A stretch of 64,000 bases of DNA from Gottfriedia sp002574545 (GCA_052180195.1 CP197469.1); one strand, 5' to 3'; numbered from the stretch's first letter, positions 39,698 through 49,059 are shown. Translations and numbers: made by a program. The notes: a model not told the origin generated them from the letters alone.

Positions 39698-40966
39698 GTG
39701 ACGAATGAAATGAGAGAAAAAGCCATTTTAGTTGGATGTCAACTTCAAAATGTAGATGATGATCGTTTTAATTATTCATTAGATGAATTAGCATCACTTA
39801 CGAAAACGGCAAATGGAGAGGTAGTTTTAATCACTTCACAAAAAAGAACTAAATATCATCCAGCATTATACATAGGCACAGGTAAAGTAGAAGAGTTAGA
39901 GGCAGCAATTGCAGAGTTAGAACCTGATGTTATTATTTTTAATAATGAACTGACTCCATCTCAAATTCGCAATTTATCTGCAAGATTAGAAAAAAGAGTA
40001 ATTGACCGTACACAATTAATTTTAGACATATTTGCGCAGCGAGCAAAAACAAAAGAAGGTAAATTACAAGTAGAATTGGCTCAATTACAATATTTAATGC
40101 CAAGATTGGTAGGTCAAGGTACAGAGTTATCAAGACTTGGTGGGGGTATTGGTACTAGGGGACCTGGTGAAACAAAACTAGAATCTGATCGTCGTCACAT
40201 TCGAAAACGTATTGATGATATTAAACAGCAATTAAACATAATCGTTGAACATCGTAAACGTTATCGTGAGCGACGTAAGAAAAATGAAATGTTTCATATT
40301 TCATTAGTAGGTTATACAAATGCAGGAAAATCAACATTATTTAACAGACTAACTAAATCTGATGTGTATGAACAAGATTTACTGTTTGCAACATTAGATC
40401 CAACAACTAGAAAATTTGTTTTATCAAATGGTATGACAACTTTACTAACAGATACGGTTGGTTTTATTCAGGATTTACCAACTTCTCTTATTGCTGCATT
40501 CCGCTCTACACTTGAAGAAGCAACGGAAGCAGATTTCATTCTTCATGTTGTCGATGCATCTCATGAAAATTATAAAAGCCATGAAGTAACAGTTTCTAAA
40601 TTATTGAATGATTTAGATGTAGAAAATATTCCAATTTTAACTGTTTATAATAAAATTGATCAAGTTCATGAAGACTTTGTTCCGTCACCATCAGAAGGTT
40701 TTATTGAAATGAGTGCATTAAATGAAGATGATTTAAGTAAATTACGTCAAAGAATTGAATTTGAATGTAAACAATACATGGAATATTTTGAAGTGTTTGT
40801 ACCTGCAAACGAAGGGAAATTGATTCATGAAATCAAAAAATTAACGATGATTGAATCGATCACCTTTAATGAAGAAACAGAAATCTATCAAATGACTGGT
40901 TATGTTTTCAAGGAACATTCAATTTATGATACAGTTAAAAGATATAGAAGATATAAGGAGCAATAA
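39698..40966 (+). CDS. hflX: ribosome-associated GTPase HflX
   Basis: This 422-residue GTPase rescues or splits stalled ribosomes. The N-terminal HflX domain (ALYIGTGKVEELEAAIAELE) and coiled coil (GGIGTRGPGETKLESDRRHI) precede the G domain: G1 GYTNAGKST, G3 DTVGFIQDLP, G4 NKID, and ATLDPTTRKF as switch I. The GTG start is seven bases after AAAAGGTGG. ynbB begins 3 bp after the stop, so the two are translationally linked. Confidence 0.95.
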   Translation: MTNEMREKAILVGCQLQNVDDDRFNYSLDELASLTKTANGEVVLITSQKRTKYHPALYIGTGKVEELEAAIAELEPDVIIFNNELTPSQIRNLSARLEKRVIDRTQLILDIFAQRAKTKEGKLQVELAQLQYLMPRLVGQGTELSRLGGGIGTRGPGETKLESDRRHIRKRIDDIKQQLNIIVEHRKRYRERRKKNEMFHISLVGYTNAGKSTLFNRLTKSDVYEQDLLFATLDPTTRKFVLSNGMTTLLTDTVGFIQDLPTSLIAAFRSTLEEATEADFILHVVDASHENYKSHEVTVSKLLNDLDVENIPILTVYNKIDQVHEDFVPSPSEGFIEMSALNEDDLSKLRQRIEFECKQYMEYFEVFVPANEGKLIHEIKKLTMIESITFNEETEIYQMTGYVFKEHSIYDTVKRYRRYKEQ

Positions 40967-40969
40967 TCA

Positions 40970-42241
40970 ATGTTAGAATTTTTATCAAATGGGGAAAAAA
41001 TTGCACCATTAGTGGCAGATGTTGAAAAATTAATTTCAGAAGCCCATAAAGAAATAGACGAAGTGATTGAGTATAACCAATTTAAAGTTTTACAAAGTTT
41101 TCGAAAGCATAAAGTGAGTGATAGTCATTTTATCCCAACAACTGGTTATGGTTATGATGATATTGGAAGAGATACATTAGAGGAAATTTTTGCGGATGTT
41201 TTAGGTGGAGAAGCTGGTTTAGTGAGACCGCAAATTATTTCTGGAACACATGCAATTTCAACTGCTTTATTTGGCGTATTAAGACCAGGTGATGAGTTAT
41301 TATATATTACAGGGAAGCCATACGATACGTTAGAGGAAATCGTAGGGATTCGTGGGGAAAGTGGAAACGGTTCATTAAAAGACTTTGGGATTGGGTATGA
41401 ATCAATCGAATTAGTAAATAATGAACGAATCAATTATGAAAAAGTAGCAAATAAAATGACAAGTAATACGAAGGTAATTGGTATTCAACGTTCAAAAGGA
41501 TACGGAACAAGACCTTCCTATACAATTGAACAAATTAAAGAGATGATCGACTTTGTAAAAGAAATTGATCCAAATGTTATTGTTTTTGTAGATAATTGCT
41601 ATGGTGAGTTTGTTGAAAAACTGGAGCCGTGCCATGTAGGAGCAGATTTAATGGCGGGTTCATTAATTAAAAATCCTGGTGGTGGACTTGCTAAAACTGG
41701 TGGTTATATTGTAGGACGCAAAGATTTAGTTGAAAAATGTGGCTATCGTTTAACATCTCCAGGAATTGGACGTGAAGCGGGTGCTTCTCTTTATGCGTTA
41801 CAAGATATGTACCATGGCTTTTTTATGGCGCCACATATCACAGGTCAAGCATTAAAAGGAGCGTTATTTACTGCAGCGTTTTTAGAAAAGCTTGGTATGA
41901 ACACGAACCCTTCATGGGATGCAGTAAGAACAGATTTAATTCAATCTGTACAATTTGATGATAAAGAAAAAATGATCGCATTTTGTCAGGCAATTCAAGC
42001 GGCTTCGCCAATCAATGCTCATTTTACACCAACCGCAAACTATATGCCTGGATATGAAGACGATGTCATTATGGCAGCGGGGACATTTATCCAAGGTGCA
42101 AGTATCGAGTTAACAGCAGACGGTCCAATAAGAGCTCCATATGTTGCATACGTTCAAGGTGGTTTAACATATGCTCATGTGAAAATTGCAATTTGTTCGG
42201 CAGTTAATTCATTAATTGAAAAAAATCTATTAGAAATTTAA
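40970..42241 (+). CDS. YnbB-like PLP-dependent 'aluminium resistance' family protein
   Basis: This 423-residue protein is of the methionine-gamma-lyase-like/Alum_res family and corresponds to YnbB in B. subtilis. PTTGYGYDDIGRDTLEEIFA and RPQIISGTHAISTALFGVLR lie near the start. VFVDNCYGEFVE has the PLP-ring Asp. AGSLIKNPGGGLAKTGGYIV has the PLP Lys. Its true substrate is not established. It overlaps the hflX ribosome-site region and ends in a terminator. In B. subtilis glnRA follows; here it does not. Confidence 0.92.
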   Translation: MLEFLSNGEKIAPLVADVEKLISEAHKEIDEVIEYNQFKVLQSFRKHKVSDSHFIPTTGYGYDDIGRDTLEEIFADVLGGEAGLVRPQIISGTHAISTALFGVLRPGDELLYITGKPYDTLEEIVGIRGESGNGSLKDFGIGYESIELVNNERINYEKVANKMTSNTKVIGIQRSKGYGTRPSYTIEQIKEMIDFVKEIDPNVIVFVDNCYGEFVEKLEPCHVGADLMAGSLIKNPGGGLAKTGGYIVGRKDLVEKCGYRLTSPGIGREAGASLYALQDMYHGFFMAPHITGQALKGALFTAAFLEKLGMNTNPSWDAVRTDLIQSVQFDDKEKMIAFCQAIQAASPINAHFTPTANYMPGYEDDVIMAAGTFIQGASIELTADGPIRAPYVAYVQGGLTYAHVKIAICSAVNSLIEKNLLEI

Positions 42242-42245
42242 TACA

Positions 42246-42283
42246 AAATAGCTCATGACCTTTAAGTCATGAGCTATTTTATT
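42246..42283 (+). terminator. hflX-ynbB terminator
   Basis: AATAGCTCATGACC and GTCATGAGCTATTTT form a strong hairpin. Confidence 0.85.
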
Positions 42284-42387
42284 TATGAAAATAATTTGGG
42301 GACTTACTCTCATAATGAAGAAGTATTATCTTACTCTATATCTTACAGGTAAATTCTTAAATTAACCTTAACATTTTTATTAAAATT

Positions 42388-42408
42388 TGATAATGATTAT
42401 CTAATTAT
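42388..42408. promoter_or_regulatory. Fur-like box
   Basis: TTGATAATGATTATCTAATT contains TGATAATGATTATCT, which fits the bacillar Fur 7-1-7 consensus at 14 of 15 positions. It lies about 195 bp before the MFS gene. A 15-codon ORF (ATG at 42425) follows it closely. Confidence 0.65.
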
Positions 42409-42601
42409 TTATTAATAGAGGATTATGCCAGTATATAGAAGTCAAAATCAGTTTAGATTCAGCAATTGTTAAAAAAAGAAAATAATAGTTTGATATAAAT
42501 TTATATTTGTTAAAATAAAGTAGATGTAATGAAACGTTTAACATTTTTTGAAATATTGAAATCATTCGTTAAAAATCGCACGACTAAAAGAAGGGGTATA
42601 C

Positions 42602-43897
42602 ATGAATAATCGAGCACATCATTATACAATGGATTATGTGAATTCAGAGGAAAAACAGAAAATGCTGTACAAACGGACTCTTTTGATTGTTAGCATTTCG
42701 CAAATTTTTGGTGGAGCAGGATTAGCTGCCGGAGTTACAGTTGGTGCATTACTAGCTCAACAAATGCTTGGAACAGATGCTTTTACAGGACTACCAGCAT
42801 CCCTTTTTACATTGGGATCAGCATTAGCGGCATTTATTGTCGGTAGGCTGTCTCAAAGATTTGGTCGCCGAATTGGGCTTGCTGCAGGATTTATTACAGG
42901 TGGACTTGGTGCAATTGGTGTAGTAATTGCAGCAATGACAAACAGTATTATCCTTTTATTTGCTTCACTCTTGATTTACGGTGCTGGTACCGCAACGAAT
43001 TTGCAAGCTAGATATGCCGGAACTGATTTAGCAAATAATAATCAACGTGCAAAAGCGATCAGTATTGCGATGGTTTCTACAACATTTGGTGCTGTTGCAG
43101 GTCCAAACCTAGTTGGTCCAATGGGAAAATTTGCAGTCTCCATTAGCGTGCCAGCACTTGCAGGTCCATTCATTTTATCTGCCACAGCTTTTATTTTGGC
43201 CGGTCTTTTTCTCTTCATAATGCTTAATCCAGACCCGCTGATTTTATCAAAAATAATCGAGTCAAACAAAACTCAAAAAGTGAATTTAGCAAATTTAAAA
43301 CAAATTGAAAGTACGAAAGAAAAGAGAGGTATTGCTGTCGGAGCAACGACAATGGTACTAACGCAAATTGTTATGGTTGCTATTATGACAATGACACCTA
43401 TTCACATGAAACATCACGGTCATGGACTAAATGAAGTAGGAATAGTGATTGCATTCCATATTGGCTCAATGTATCTTCCATCACTCATTACAGGAATTCT
43501 TGTCGATAAAATAGGCCGAACAGCGATGTCGATTGCATCTGGAGCTACTTTATTACTAGCTGGAGTATTAGCCGCATCGGCACCAAGTAATTCGATGATC
43601 CTCCTAGTAGTTGCGCTTTCTTTACTAGGATTAGGATGGAATTTTGGTTTAATAAGTGGGACTGCTCAAATCGTTGATTCAACAGATTCTACTACACGAG
43701 CCAAGACACAAGGAACTGTGGATGTATTTGTCGCACTAGCAGGTGCATCAGGAGGTGCATTGTCTGGAATGATTGTTGCGAATTCAAGTTATGCAACATT
43801 ATCATTAGCAGGGGGGATTTTGTCCTTAATCCTTATACCAGTCGTGATTTGGTCACGTGGAGGAAAGAAAAATCACGAAAAAGGGCTTCATATGTAA
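42602..43897 (+). CDS. MFS transporter
   Basis: This 431-residue, 12-helix major facilitator has a hydrophilic N-terminus, then ISQIFGGAGLAAGVTVGALL. Motif A reads VGRLSQRFGRRIGLAAGFIT and is well conserved. A central loop (LSKIIESNKTQKVNLANLKQ) joins the halves. ATG follows AAGAAGGGG. A Fur-like box upstream suggests iron control, perhaps of siderophore or drug export; no siderophore genes are nearby. Confidence 0.85.
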   Translation: MNNRAHHYTMDYVNSEEKQKMLYKRTLLIVSISQIFGGAGLAAGVTVGALLAQQMLGTDAFTGLPASLFTLGSALAAFIVGRLSQRFGRRIGLAAGFITGGLGAIGVVIAAMTNSIILLFASLLIYGAGTATNLQARYAGTDLANNNQRAKAISIAMVSTTFGAVAGPNLVGPMGKFAVSISVPALAGPFILSATAFILAGLFLFIMLNPDPLILSKIIESNKTQKVNLANLKQIESTKEKRGIAVGATTMVLTQIVMVAIMTMTPIHMKHHGHGLNEVGIVIAFHIGSMYLPSLITGILVDKIGRTAMSIASGATLLLAGVLAASAPSNSMILLVVALSLLGLGWNFGLISGTAQIVDSTDSTTRAKTQGTVDVFVALAGASGGALSGMIVANSSYATLSLAGGILSLILIPVVIWSRGGKKNHEKGLHM

Positions 43898-43913
43898 AAT
43901 GAAATCTAATGTA

Positions 43914-43945
43914 AAATAGGAGCTGATTAATCAGCTCCTATTTGT
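43914..43945. terminator. terminator after the MFS gene
   Basis: ATAGGAGCTGATTAATCAGC then TCCTATTTG: perfect hairpin. Confidence 0.8.
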
Positions 43946-44028
43946 TCACGAATTGAATTCCAAAACAATTCAAAAGAGCTCTCCCTAGTTAAATACTTAG
44001 CAACTCCCAAAGCTTCCAACTATATTTC

Positions 44029-44613
44029 TTAAACAGTCTTCTTTACTAACAATAGATTTTCATTTTTTAATAATTTATACATACTTTTGAAAATCAATAC
44101 ACATATTACAGTACCTGTAAAATTAAAAATTAAATCATCAATATCAACCGCACGATAGTTATAACCAATAAAATAACCCGATGTTCCTTGAATTGCTTCA
44201 ATTAATATACTTGTAACTAAACCGATCATAAATATTCTTTTTACTTTGATAGTTGGAAAAAGAATGGGCAATAAAAACCCTAATGGCATAAAAAGAATAA
44301 TATTTCCTATAACTTGTCTTATAAGAATCCCAAGTCCATATTCCATAAAATCTGATCCTACAATATTTGTGAAGATATAAAATGGAATAAAATTGTGTTT
44401 ATAACCTAATTTATCTTCAATCATTAAATCAATCAGTTCTTTTTGAAATGGAAAAGGAAATATCGTTATAGAGATAAGACTACTAATATATATAGAAAAT
44501 AATAGTAGATAAATGAATATTAGAATGGAAATTTTCTTTCTAAATAATAAAAATAAAAAAAGAAATAATGATAATAAAATAATAAAAATACTTGGGTATA
44601 AAGCAGTTAGCAT
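44029..44613 (-). CDS. VanZ-family membrane protein
   Basis: This 194-residue protein has five predicted transmembrane helices. The VanZ-like signature includes HNFIPF-type KHNFIPFYIFTNIV, the RQVIGNIILFMPLGFLLPIL block, and SILIEAIQGTSGYFIGYNYR with AVDIDDLIFNFTGT (R-x2-D-x-DD-x2-N-x2-G). VanZ proteins confer low-level teicoplanin resistance in the vanA cluster; most stand-alone members are of unknown function. ATG at 44613 is eight bases after AGAGAGGTG. The 44.64-44.97 kb gap holds only a terminator-like hairpin. Confidence 0.88.
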   Translation of the reverse strand: MLTALYPSIFIILLSLFLFLFLLFRKKISILIFIYLLLFSIYISSLISITIFPFPFQKELIDLMIEDKLGYKHNFIPFYIFTNIVGSDFMEYGLGILIRQVIGNIILFMPLGFLLPILFPTIKVKRIFMIGLVTSILIEAIQGTSGYFIGYNYRAVDIDDLIFNFTGTVICVLIFKSMYKLLKNENLLLVKKTV

Positions 44614-44859
44614 TATTTCACCTCTCTTATACAAATTTAATAACTACTTGAACCTTTAACACGTAATCTATTTAAAATTTCCTATTTCTCCATATTTTCA
44701 TCGTTTTTTTGTATTTATTTAATTAACTAATAATACGATTCTAAAACATTGTTAATCATATCACAAACCATATTTTACCATATATTATATTTTTATAGAA
44801 AAATATTTTCTAGGTTCTATACATTTCTATTTAACATATGAGCTTATTATCGGAAATCC

Positions 44860-44910
44860 AAAAAACGCCAATCCCTTACTATTTTAAGGGATTGGCGTTT
44901 TCGCTTTTTC
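44860..44910. terminator. bidirectional hairpin
   Basis: AACGCCAATCCCTT and AAGGGATTGGCGTT form a 14-bp perfect stem with T runs on both strands. Confidence 0.75.
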
Positions 44911-44996
44911 TCATGTTACGCACAGAAGTTTCTCTTATTTTTTGTATGAAATCCTGTATAATTTAAATAATATTGCTTATTGGAGGGCTATGGAGA

Positions 44997-45704
44997 TTGA
45001 AACGACCACGAAATCCTAATTATGTTCCTAGGAGCTATAATCAATCTAGTTTTAAGAATCTAATTGAAAATGAATTGATTCCGAATGTATATCTCAAAAG
45101 TGAACGTCAAAATGACCCAATAGTCGTTAACAATATTCCTGAAGGTTGGAAATGTATTGGATCTGGTAATTATGCTGCTGTTTTTGTACACCATTCTGAA
45201 CCAAATGTGGTTGTTAAAGTGTATGGAAAAGATTTAGATGGTTTAGAAAAAGAAGTTCAAGTCTATAAACAATTGGGAGAGCACCCAGCTTATTCGAAAT
45301 TGATCCAATTTGGTGAAAAGTATCTAGTTTTAAAAAGATTAGAAGGAATTACGTTATACAACGCCCTAGCAATTGGTGAAAAAATACATGAGAGTGTAAT
45401 TAAGGATGTAAACATTGCGCTTAAGTATGCAAAAAGTCGTGGACTAAATCCATACGACGTTCACGGTAAAAATGTGATGATGAAGGATGGCAGGGGATAT
45501 GTTGTAGATGTATCTGATTTTTACAAAAAAGGAAAGGATGAAAAATGGGAGGATTTAGTAAAAGCTTACTATAAGTTATATAAAAAAACTTTGTATAAAG
45601 TACCTATTAAAATCCCATTGAAATTCTTAGATTTTACTAGACATTCATATAGATTCTACAAAAAATTCAAGAGGAAGATAAAAAGATACATGCAAGAAGA
45701 CTAG
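44997..45704 (+). CDS. atypical small protein kinase-like protein
   Basis: This 235-residue kinase-fold protein has a glycine-loop equivalent IGSGNYAAVF (about 53-62) and ATP-binding Lys in VVVKVYGK (about 76). The catalytic loop LNPYDVHGKNVMM (about 153-165) has DxHxxN in place of HRDxxxxN. The metal-binding Asp is in YVVDVSDF (about 172). It has a basic C-terminus and no transmembrane segment. It resembles YrzF/YrdA-like minimal kinases of bacilli. TTG at 44997 is the best placed start after GGAGG; the frame is open to 44973. Confidence 0.75.
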   Translation: MKRPRNPNYVPRSYNQSSFKNLIENELIPNVYLKSERQNDPIVVNNIPEGWKCIGSGNYAAVFVHHSEPNVVVKVYGKDLDGLEKEVQVYKQLGEHPAYSKLIQFGEKYLVLKRLEGITLYNALAIGEKIHESVIKDVNIALKYAKSRGLNPYDVHGKNVMMKDGRGYVVDVSDFYKKGKDEKWEDLVKAYYKLYKKTLYKVPIKIPLKFLDFTRHSYRFYKKFKRKIKRYMQED

Positions 45705-45728
45705 CTTTCGGACTAGTCTTCTTAAGTT
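45690..45728 (+). terminator. terminator overlapping the kinase stop codon
   Basis: AAGAAGACTAG and CTAGTCTTCTT (11 bp) around TTTCGGA. Confidence 0.75.
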
Positions 45729-45834
45729 CTCAGTATTTCATTTAGTTTTTTATAACCCGCTTCTCATTTTGGCTCTTTTTTTCACTAAAGCTAACTAAAA
45801 TAGTGTCTATTTTCATTTATCCATCAGTAGATAC

Positions 45835-46368
45835 TTATATAGAAATATCTTGCTGATCTTCATAATTTACCAATTGTTTATGATGATAAAATTTCTCAAA
45901 AATCATTCCCATTAAATAGTAAAATACTAAGCCTAAACATATATGAATAAGTGTAAATTTCATACCAAATGATGCAAATTCATAGATAACTATAGGTAGT
46001 TTAGCGGTTGTCCAAACTCCTAAAAAGAATACAACATAGCGAATGCTTGCTCCTTTTTTCAATAAAAGTACCGCGATTGGAAAAGCTAGGTATAGTGGAC
46101 CAACTGCAATACCTCCTAGTAAGAAAGCAAATAAAACACCGTAAATACCAGATTTATTTCCCATATATTTAATAATAGTCTCTTTTTCAACCCATTTGTC
46201 AAGTAGGCCAACAAAAATTAAAACTGGTGGAAGGAGAAATAACATTTTTATTAGACTATTTCCTGTTAACTGAAATGCTTTCATCCCAAGTGAGTGGTTT
46301 ATTAGTGGAAGAACGATGAACACTACTAATAAAATAAAAAAGAAACGATATTTTTTTAATTGACTCAT
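45835..46368 (-). CDS. permease half protein B (DUF318/ArsP-like)
   Basis: This 177-residue membrane protein has about five helices. LLPPVLIFVGLLDKWVEKET and GIYGVLFAFLLGGIAVGPLY match one half of the UPF0718/DUF318 permease family, related to YraQ and ArsP. Its ATG overlaps the TGA of the preceding gene (ATGA), which indicates translational coupling. The partner at 46.37-46.85 kb encodes the other half. Together they replace a single permease of about 330 residues. Substrate unknown; ArsP-type relatives export organoarsenicals. Confidence 0.82.
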   Translation of the reverse strand: MSQLKKYRFFFILLVVFIVLPLINHSLGMKAFQLTGNSLIKMLFLLPPVLIFVGLLDKWVEKETIIKYMGNKSGIYGVLFAFLLGGIAVGPLYLAFPIAVLLLKKGASIRYVVFFLGVWTTAKLPIVIYEFASFGMKFTLIHICLGLVFYYLMGMIFEKFYHHKQLVNYEDQQDISI

Positions 46369-46847
46369 ACCATCACCAACCAAATTATATATGCAAATAT
46401 AAGAGACATTAAAAGTCCACTTGCATTACGTGCATATGCAAAACTTCTTCCAAAGAATTTTTGTTCCATAGGTAATGTAATAACTCCTACTGACATGAAC
46501 GTTGACATTAATAATGCTACTTGGGGCAGGCCAGCACCGTTTTGGACCAATGTTTCTCCTAGAGGAAAAACGACAAAACTTGGAATTAGTCCTACAGAAC
46601 CAATTAATGTAGATAGTATAATTCCTTTCACTCCAGACTGTTCCCCAATAATAGATGAAACGATTGTAGGTGTTAATAAGGATAAGGAGAGTCCTACAAA
46701 AAACATGATCGTTAAAATTTCAGGAAAAATATTACAAAACATTATCCATGACTTTAATAGTGCATCTTTTGTTTTCTTTCGATCCTTTATAAAAGAGATA
46801 CTAGTAAGAATGATTGCTAAACTGTATAGGATCGAAGCATTAATCAT
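46365..46847 (-). CDS. permease half protein A (DUF318/ArsP-like)
   Basis: This 160-residue protein has about five helices. FPEILTIMFFVGLSLSLLTP and GSVGLIPSFVVFPLGETLVQ match the first half of DUF318 permeases. It starts 8 bp inside the padR-type gene and ends in an ATGA overlap with half B. So the three genes form one tight operon, probably repressed by the PadR protein. Confidence 0.82.
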   Translation of the reverse strand: MINASILYSLAIILTSISFIKDRKKTKDALLKSWIMFCNIFPEILTIMFFVGLSLSLLTPTIVSSIIGEQSGVKGIILSTLIGSVGLIPSFVVFPLGETLVQNGAGLPQVALLMSTFMSVGVITLPMEQKFFGRSFAYARNASGLLMSLIFAYIIWLVMV

Positions 46848-47181
46848 GACTTTTCTCCTTCCATACTTTGTATCTGCTCAAGAAAAATGATAAATTCTTC
46901 AGCTTTTCTTCAATATTTATTTGAAATTCTTCTAATTTTTCTTTTCCATATTCAGTAATTTTATACATCTTGATCGGTTTATCTTGTTCGGATGTACATA
47001 AATAAGATTCAACAGCACCTTCCGTCTCTAATTGCTTTAATGTTCGATATAATATGGAACTGTCAATTGGATTGATAGGCAGTTCCTCTTCACACTTCTG
47101 CAAAAGTTTCCCTCCATAGCTATCCCCCTCTGTTAAAAACAATAAAAGAAAAGCGCCAGTATGTCGGCCTGTATGTTTCAT
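46840..47181 (-). CDS. PadR-family transcriptional regulator
   Basis: This 113-residue regulator has a PadR winged helix: TGAFLLLFLTEGDSYGGKLL (about 8-27), the recognition region IDSSILYRTLKQLETEGAVE (about 39-58), the wing with KMYKITEYGKEKL, and a C-terminal dimerisation helix. It lies first in the operon with both permease halves. Two related inverted repeats sit just upstream. ATG follows AGGAGG. Confidence 0.92.
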   Translation of the reverse strand: MKHTGRHTGAFLLLFLTEGDSYGGKLLQKCEEELPINPIDSSILYRTLKQLETEGAVESYLCTSEQDKPIKMYKITEYGKEKLEEFQINIEEKLKNLSFFLSRYKVWKEKSHD

Positions 47182-47227
47182 AAATAGTTAACCTCCTAAA
47201 TTCGTATACTTCCAAAAAAATAATTTC

Positions 47228-47264
47228 GTACTGTTAATAACAATATACTGTTATTAACAGTAAT
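47228..47264. promoter_or_regulatory. putative PadR operator
   Basis: ACTGTTAATAACA and CTGTTATTAACAG are two adjacent copies of one palindrome. They lie about 50 bp upstream of the padR-type ATG. Confidence 0.65.
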
Positions 47265-47491
47265 ATGTTACTAAGATTAAAATTAATCTTTTAGTTTATT
47301 TCTGGAAAGAGATCGGATGATTAAGTTTTTACACAAGCATTTCTTTAGTTGTGAAATGCTTCTTTCCTATATATAAAAAGTAAGGATATTTTTATAACAA
47401 TAATAATATAATAAAAAACAACAATAATTTATTGTAAAACGATAAATAATATGTTAAATTCAAATTGAAAATAATTTAGTGAGGTGCTTTT

Positions 47492-47974
47492 ATGAAACGG
47501 GGATCTACGCTCTTTTTAAAAATAGTAGTGATTCTTATCGGGTTGCCAGTTCTTGCATTGTGTATATTTGTAGTTCCGAAGATTGCAGAATATGCTGCTG
47601 AGTTGTATCCGAATATTACTTTAATGAAATATTTCATTTTTATAGATCTTTATTTAGCAGCAATTCCTTTCTATTTCGCTCTTTATCAAGCTTTTAAACT
47701 TTTATGCTACATTGATAAAAATAAAGCCTTCTCGGAACTATCGGTTAACGCTTTAAAGAAAATAAAATTTAGTGCGATCGTAATCAGTGTATTGTATGTA
47801 CTAGGATTGCCACTTTTTTATTTAATTGCAGATATGGATGACGCACCAGGAATTATTGTTATTGGTATGGTCTTTATTTTTGCTTCATTGGTAATTGCAG
47901 TCTTTGCAGCCGTTCTCGAAAGGCTTTTGAAAGAAGCGATTGATATAAAATCAGAAAATGATTTAACAGTCTGA
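47492..47974 (+). CDS. DUF2975 membrane protein
   Basis: This 160-residue protein has four transmembrane helices (about 9-29, 46-66, 93-113 and 123-145). LYQAFKLLCYIDKNKAFSEL with SVNALKKIKFSAI is characteristic of DUF2975. It is paired with a YozG-type HTH regulator 10 bp downstream, as is usual for this family. ATG is eight bases after GAGGTG. Function unknown. Confidence 0.88.
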   Translation: MKRGSTLFLKIVVILIGLPVLALCIFVVPKIAEYAAELYPNITLMKYFIFIDLYLAAIPFYFALYQAFKLLCYIDKNKAFSELSVNALKKIKFSAIVISVLYVLGLPLFYLIADMDDAPGIIVIGMVFIFASLVIAVFAAVLERLLKEAIDIKSENDLTV

Positions 47975-47984
47975 GGTGAAGAAC

Positions 47985-48203
47985 ATGGCAATAGTTATCA
48001 ATATTGATGTAATGCTAGCAAAAAGGAAAATGAGTGTAACCGAGCTTTCAGAAAAGGTTGGGATTACGATGGCGAATCTTTCTATATTGAAAAACGGTAA
48101 AGCAAAAGCGATTCGTTTTGCAACTTTAGAAGCGATTTGTAAGGCACTAGAGTGCCAACCTGGAGATATTTTGGCATATCAAAATGATGAAGACAACAAG
48201 TAG
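47985..48203 (+). CDS. YozG-like Cro/CI helix-turn-helix regulator
   Basis: This 72-residue protein is a single HTH_26 domain: INIDVMLAKRKMSVTELSEK, then VGITMANLSILKNGKAKAIR and FATLEAICKALECQPGDILA. It is the standard partner of DUF2975 proteins. ATG at 47985 is six bases after GAGGTG. Confidence 0.92.
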   Translation: MAIVINIDVMLAKRKMSVTELSEKVGITMANLSILKNGKAKAIRFATLEAICKALECQPGDILAYQNDEDNK

Positions 48204-48243
48204 ATCGATATGATTGATATCAATATATAAAGGAGAGCTAATT

Positions 48244-49059
48244 GTGAATTTAATACTTCAAAAGGATGAGTCACATTTTATAAAAGCCGTTAAACAACTT
48301 GTCCGCTTTGGTTTGGAGCAGGCTTTATCGTGTATTTTTCCTGTTGTGATTTTTGCCTCTTTAGCTTTTACTAAAATTGTACACCTACCATTATTGCCAC
48401 GATATGATTGGTTACTTTTGATTTGTATTTTGATGCAATGGATCATGGTGCGTTCTAGACTTGAAACATTTGATGAATTAAAGGTAATCACACTATTTCA
48501 CTTAATTGGACTTGCGCTTGAACTTTTTAAGGTACATATGGGTTCATGGGCATATCCTGGGGAAGGATACTCCAAATTATTTGGAGTGCCATTATATAGT
48601 GGTTTTATGTACGCAAGTGTTGCAAGTTATTTATGTCAAGCATGGAGAAGGATGAATGTTGAACTCATTAATTGGCCACCATTTTTTGTAGTTGCTTCAC
48701 TTGCAGCAGCAATTTATTTAAATTTCTTTACGCACCATTTTTGGATCGACGTTCGTTGGTGGTTATCTGGACTTGTCATAATTGTTTTTTGGAAATCTTG
48801 GGTCATTTATGAAGTTCATGGGATTAAGTACCGTATGCCAATTGCACTCTCTTTTGTACTAATCGGATTTTTTATATGGATTGCCGAAAATATTGCAACG
48901 TTTTTTGGTGCATGGCAATATCCAAATCAGTCGGTTGCATGGAGTTTAGTTCATTTAGGGAAAGTAAGTTCATGGCTCTTATTAGTAATTGTGAGCTTTC
49001 TGATCGTAGCAACATTGAAGAGGGTAAAAGGAAAAAACACTAAAAAAGCAAAAATGTAA
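48244..49059 (+). CDS. DUF817 membrane protein
   Basis: This 271-residue protein has about eight transmembrane helices. It is rich in Trp and aromatic residues in LFKVHMGSWAYPGEGYSKLF, GVPLYSGFMYASVASYLCQA and WIAENIATFFGAWQYPNQSV, blocks I recognise from DUF817. GTG at 48244 follows AAGGAGAGC. It probably shares a transcript with the DUF2975/HTH pair (40-bp gap). Function unknown. Confidence 0.85.
   Translation: MNLILQKDESHFIKAVKQLVRFGLEQALSCIFPVVIFASLAFTKIVHLPLLPRYDWLLLICILMQWIMVRSRLETFDELKVITLFHLIGLALELFKVHMGSWAYPGEGYSKLFGVPLYSGFMYASVASYLCQAWRRMNVELINWPPFFVVASLAAAIYLNFFTHHFWIDVRWWLSGLVIIVFWKSWVIYEVHGIKYRMPIALSFVLIGFFIWIAENIATFFGAWQYPNQSVAWSLVHLGKVSSWLLLVIVSFLIVATLKRVKGKNTKKAKM

Noticed and set aside
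46360..46890. + strand ORF of 176 codons
   Set aside because: It is the antisense of the permease half A gene, which has clear membrane topology and coupled neighbours.
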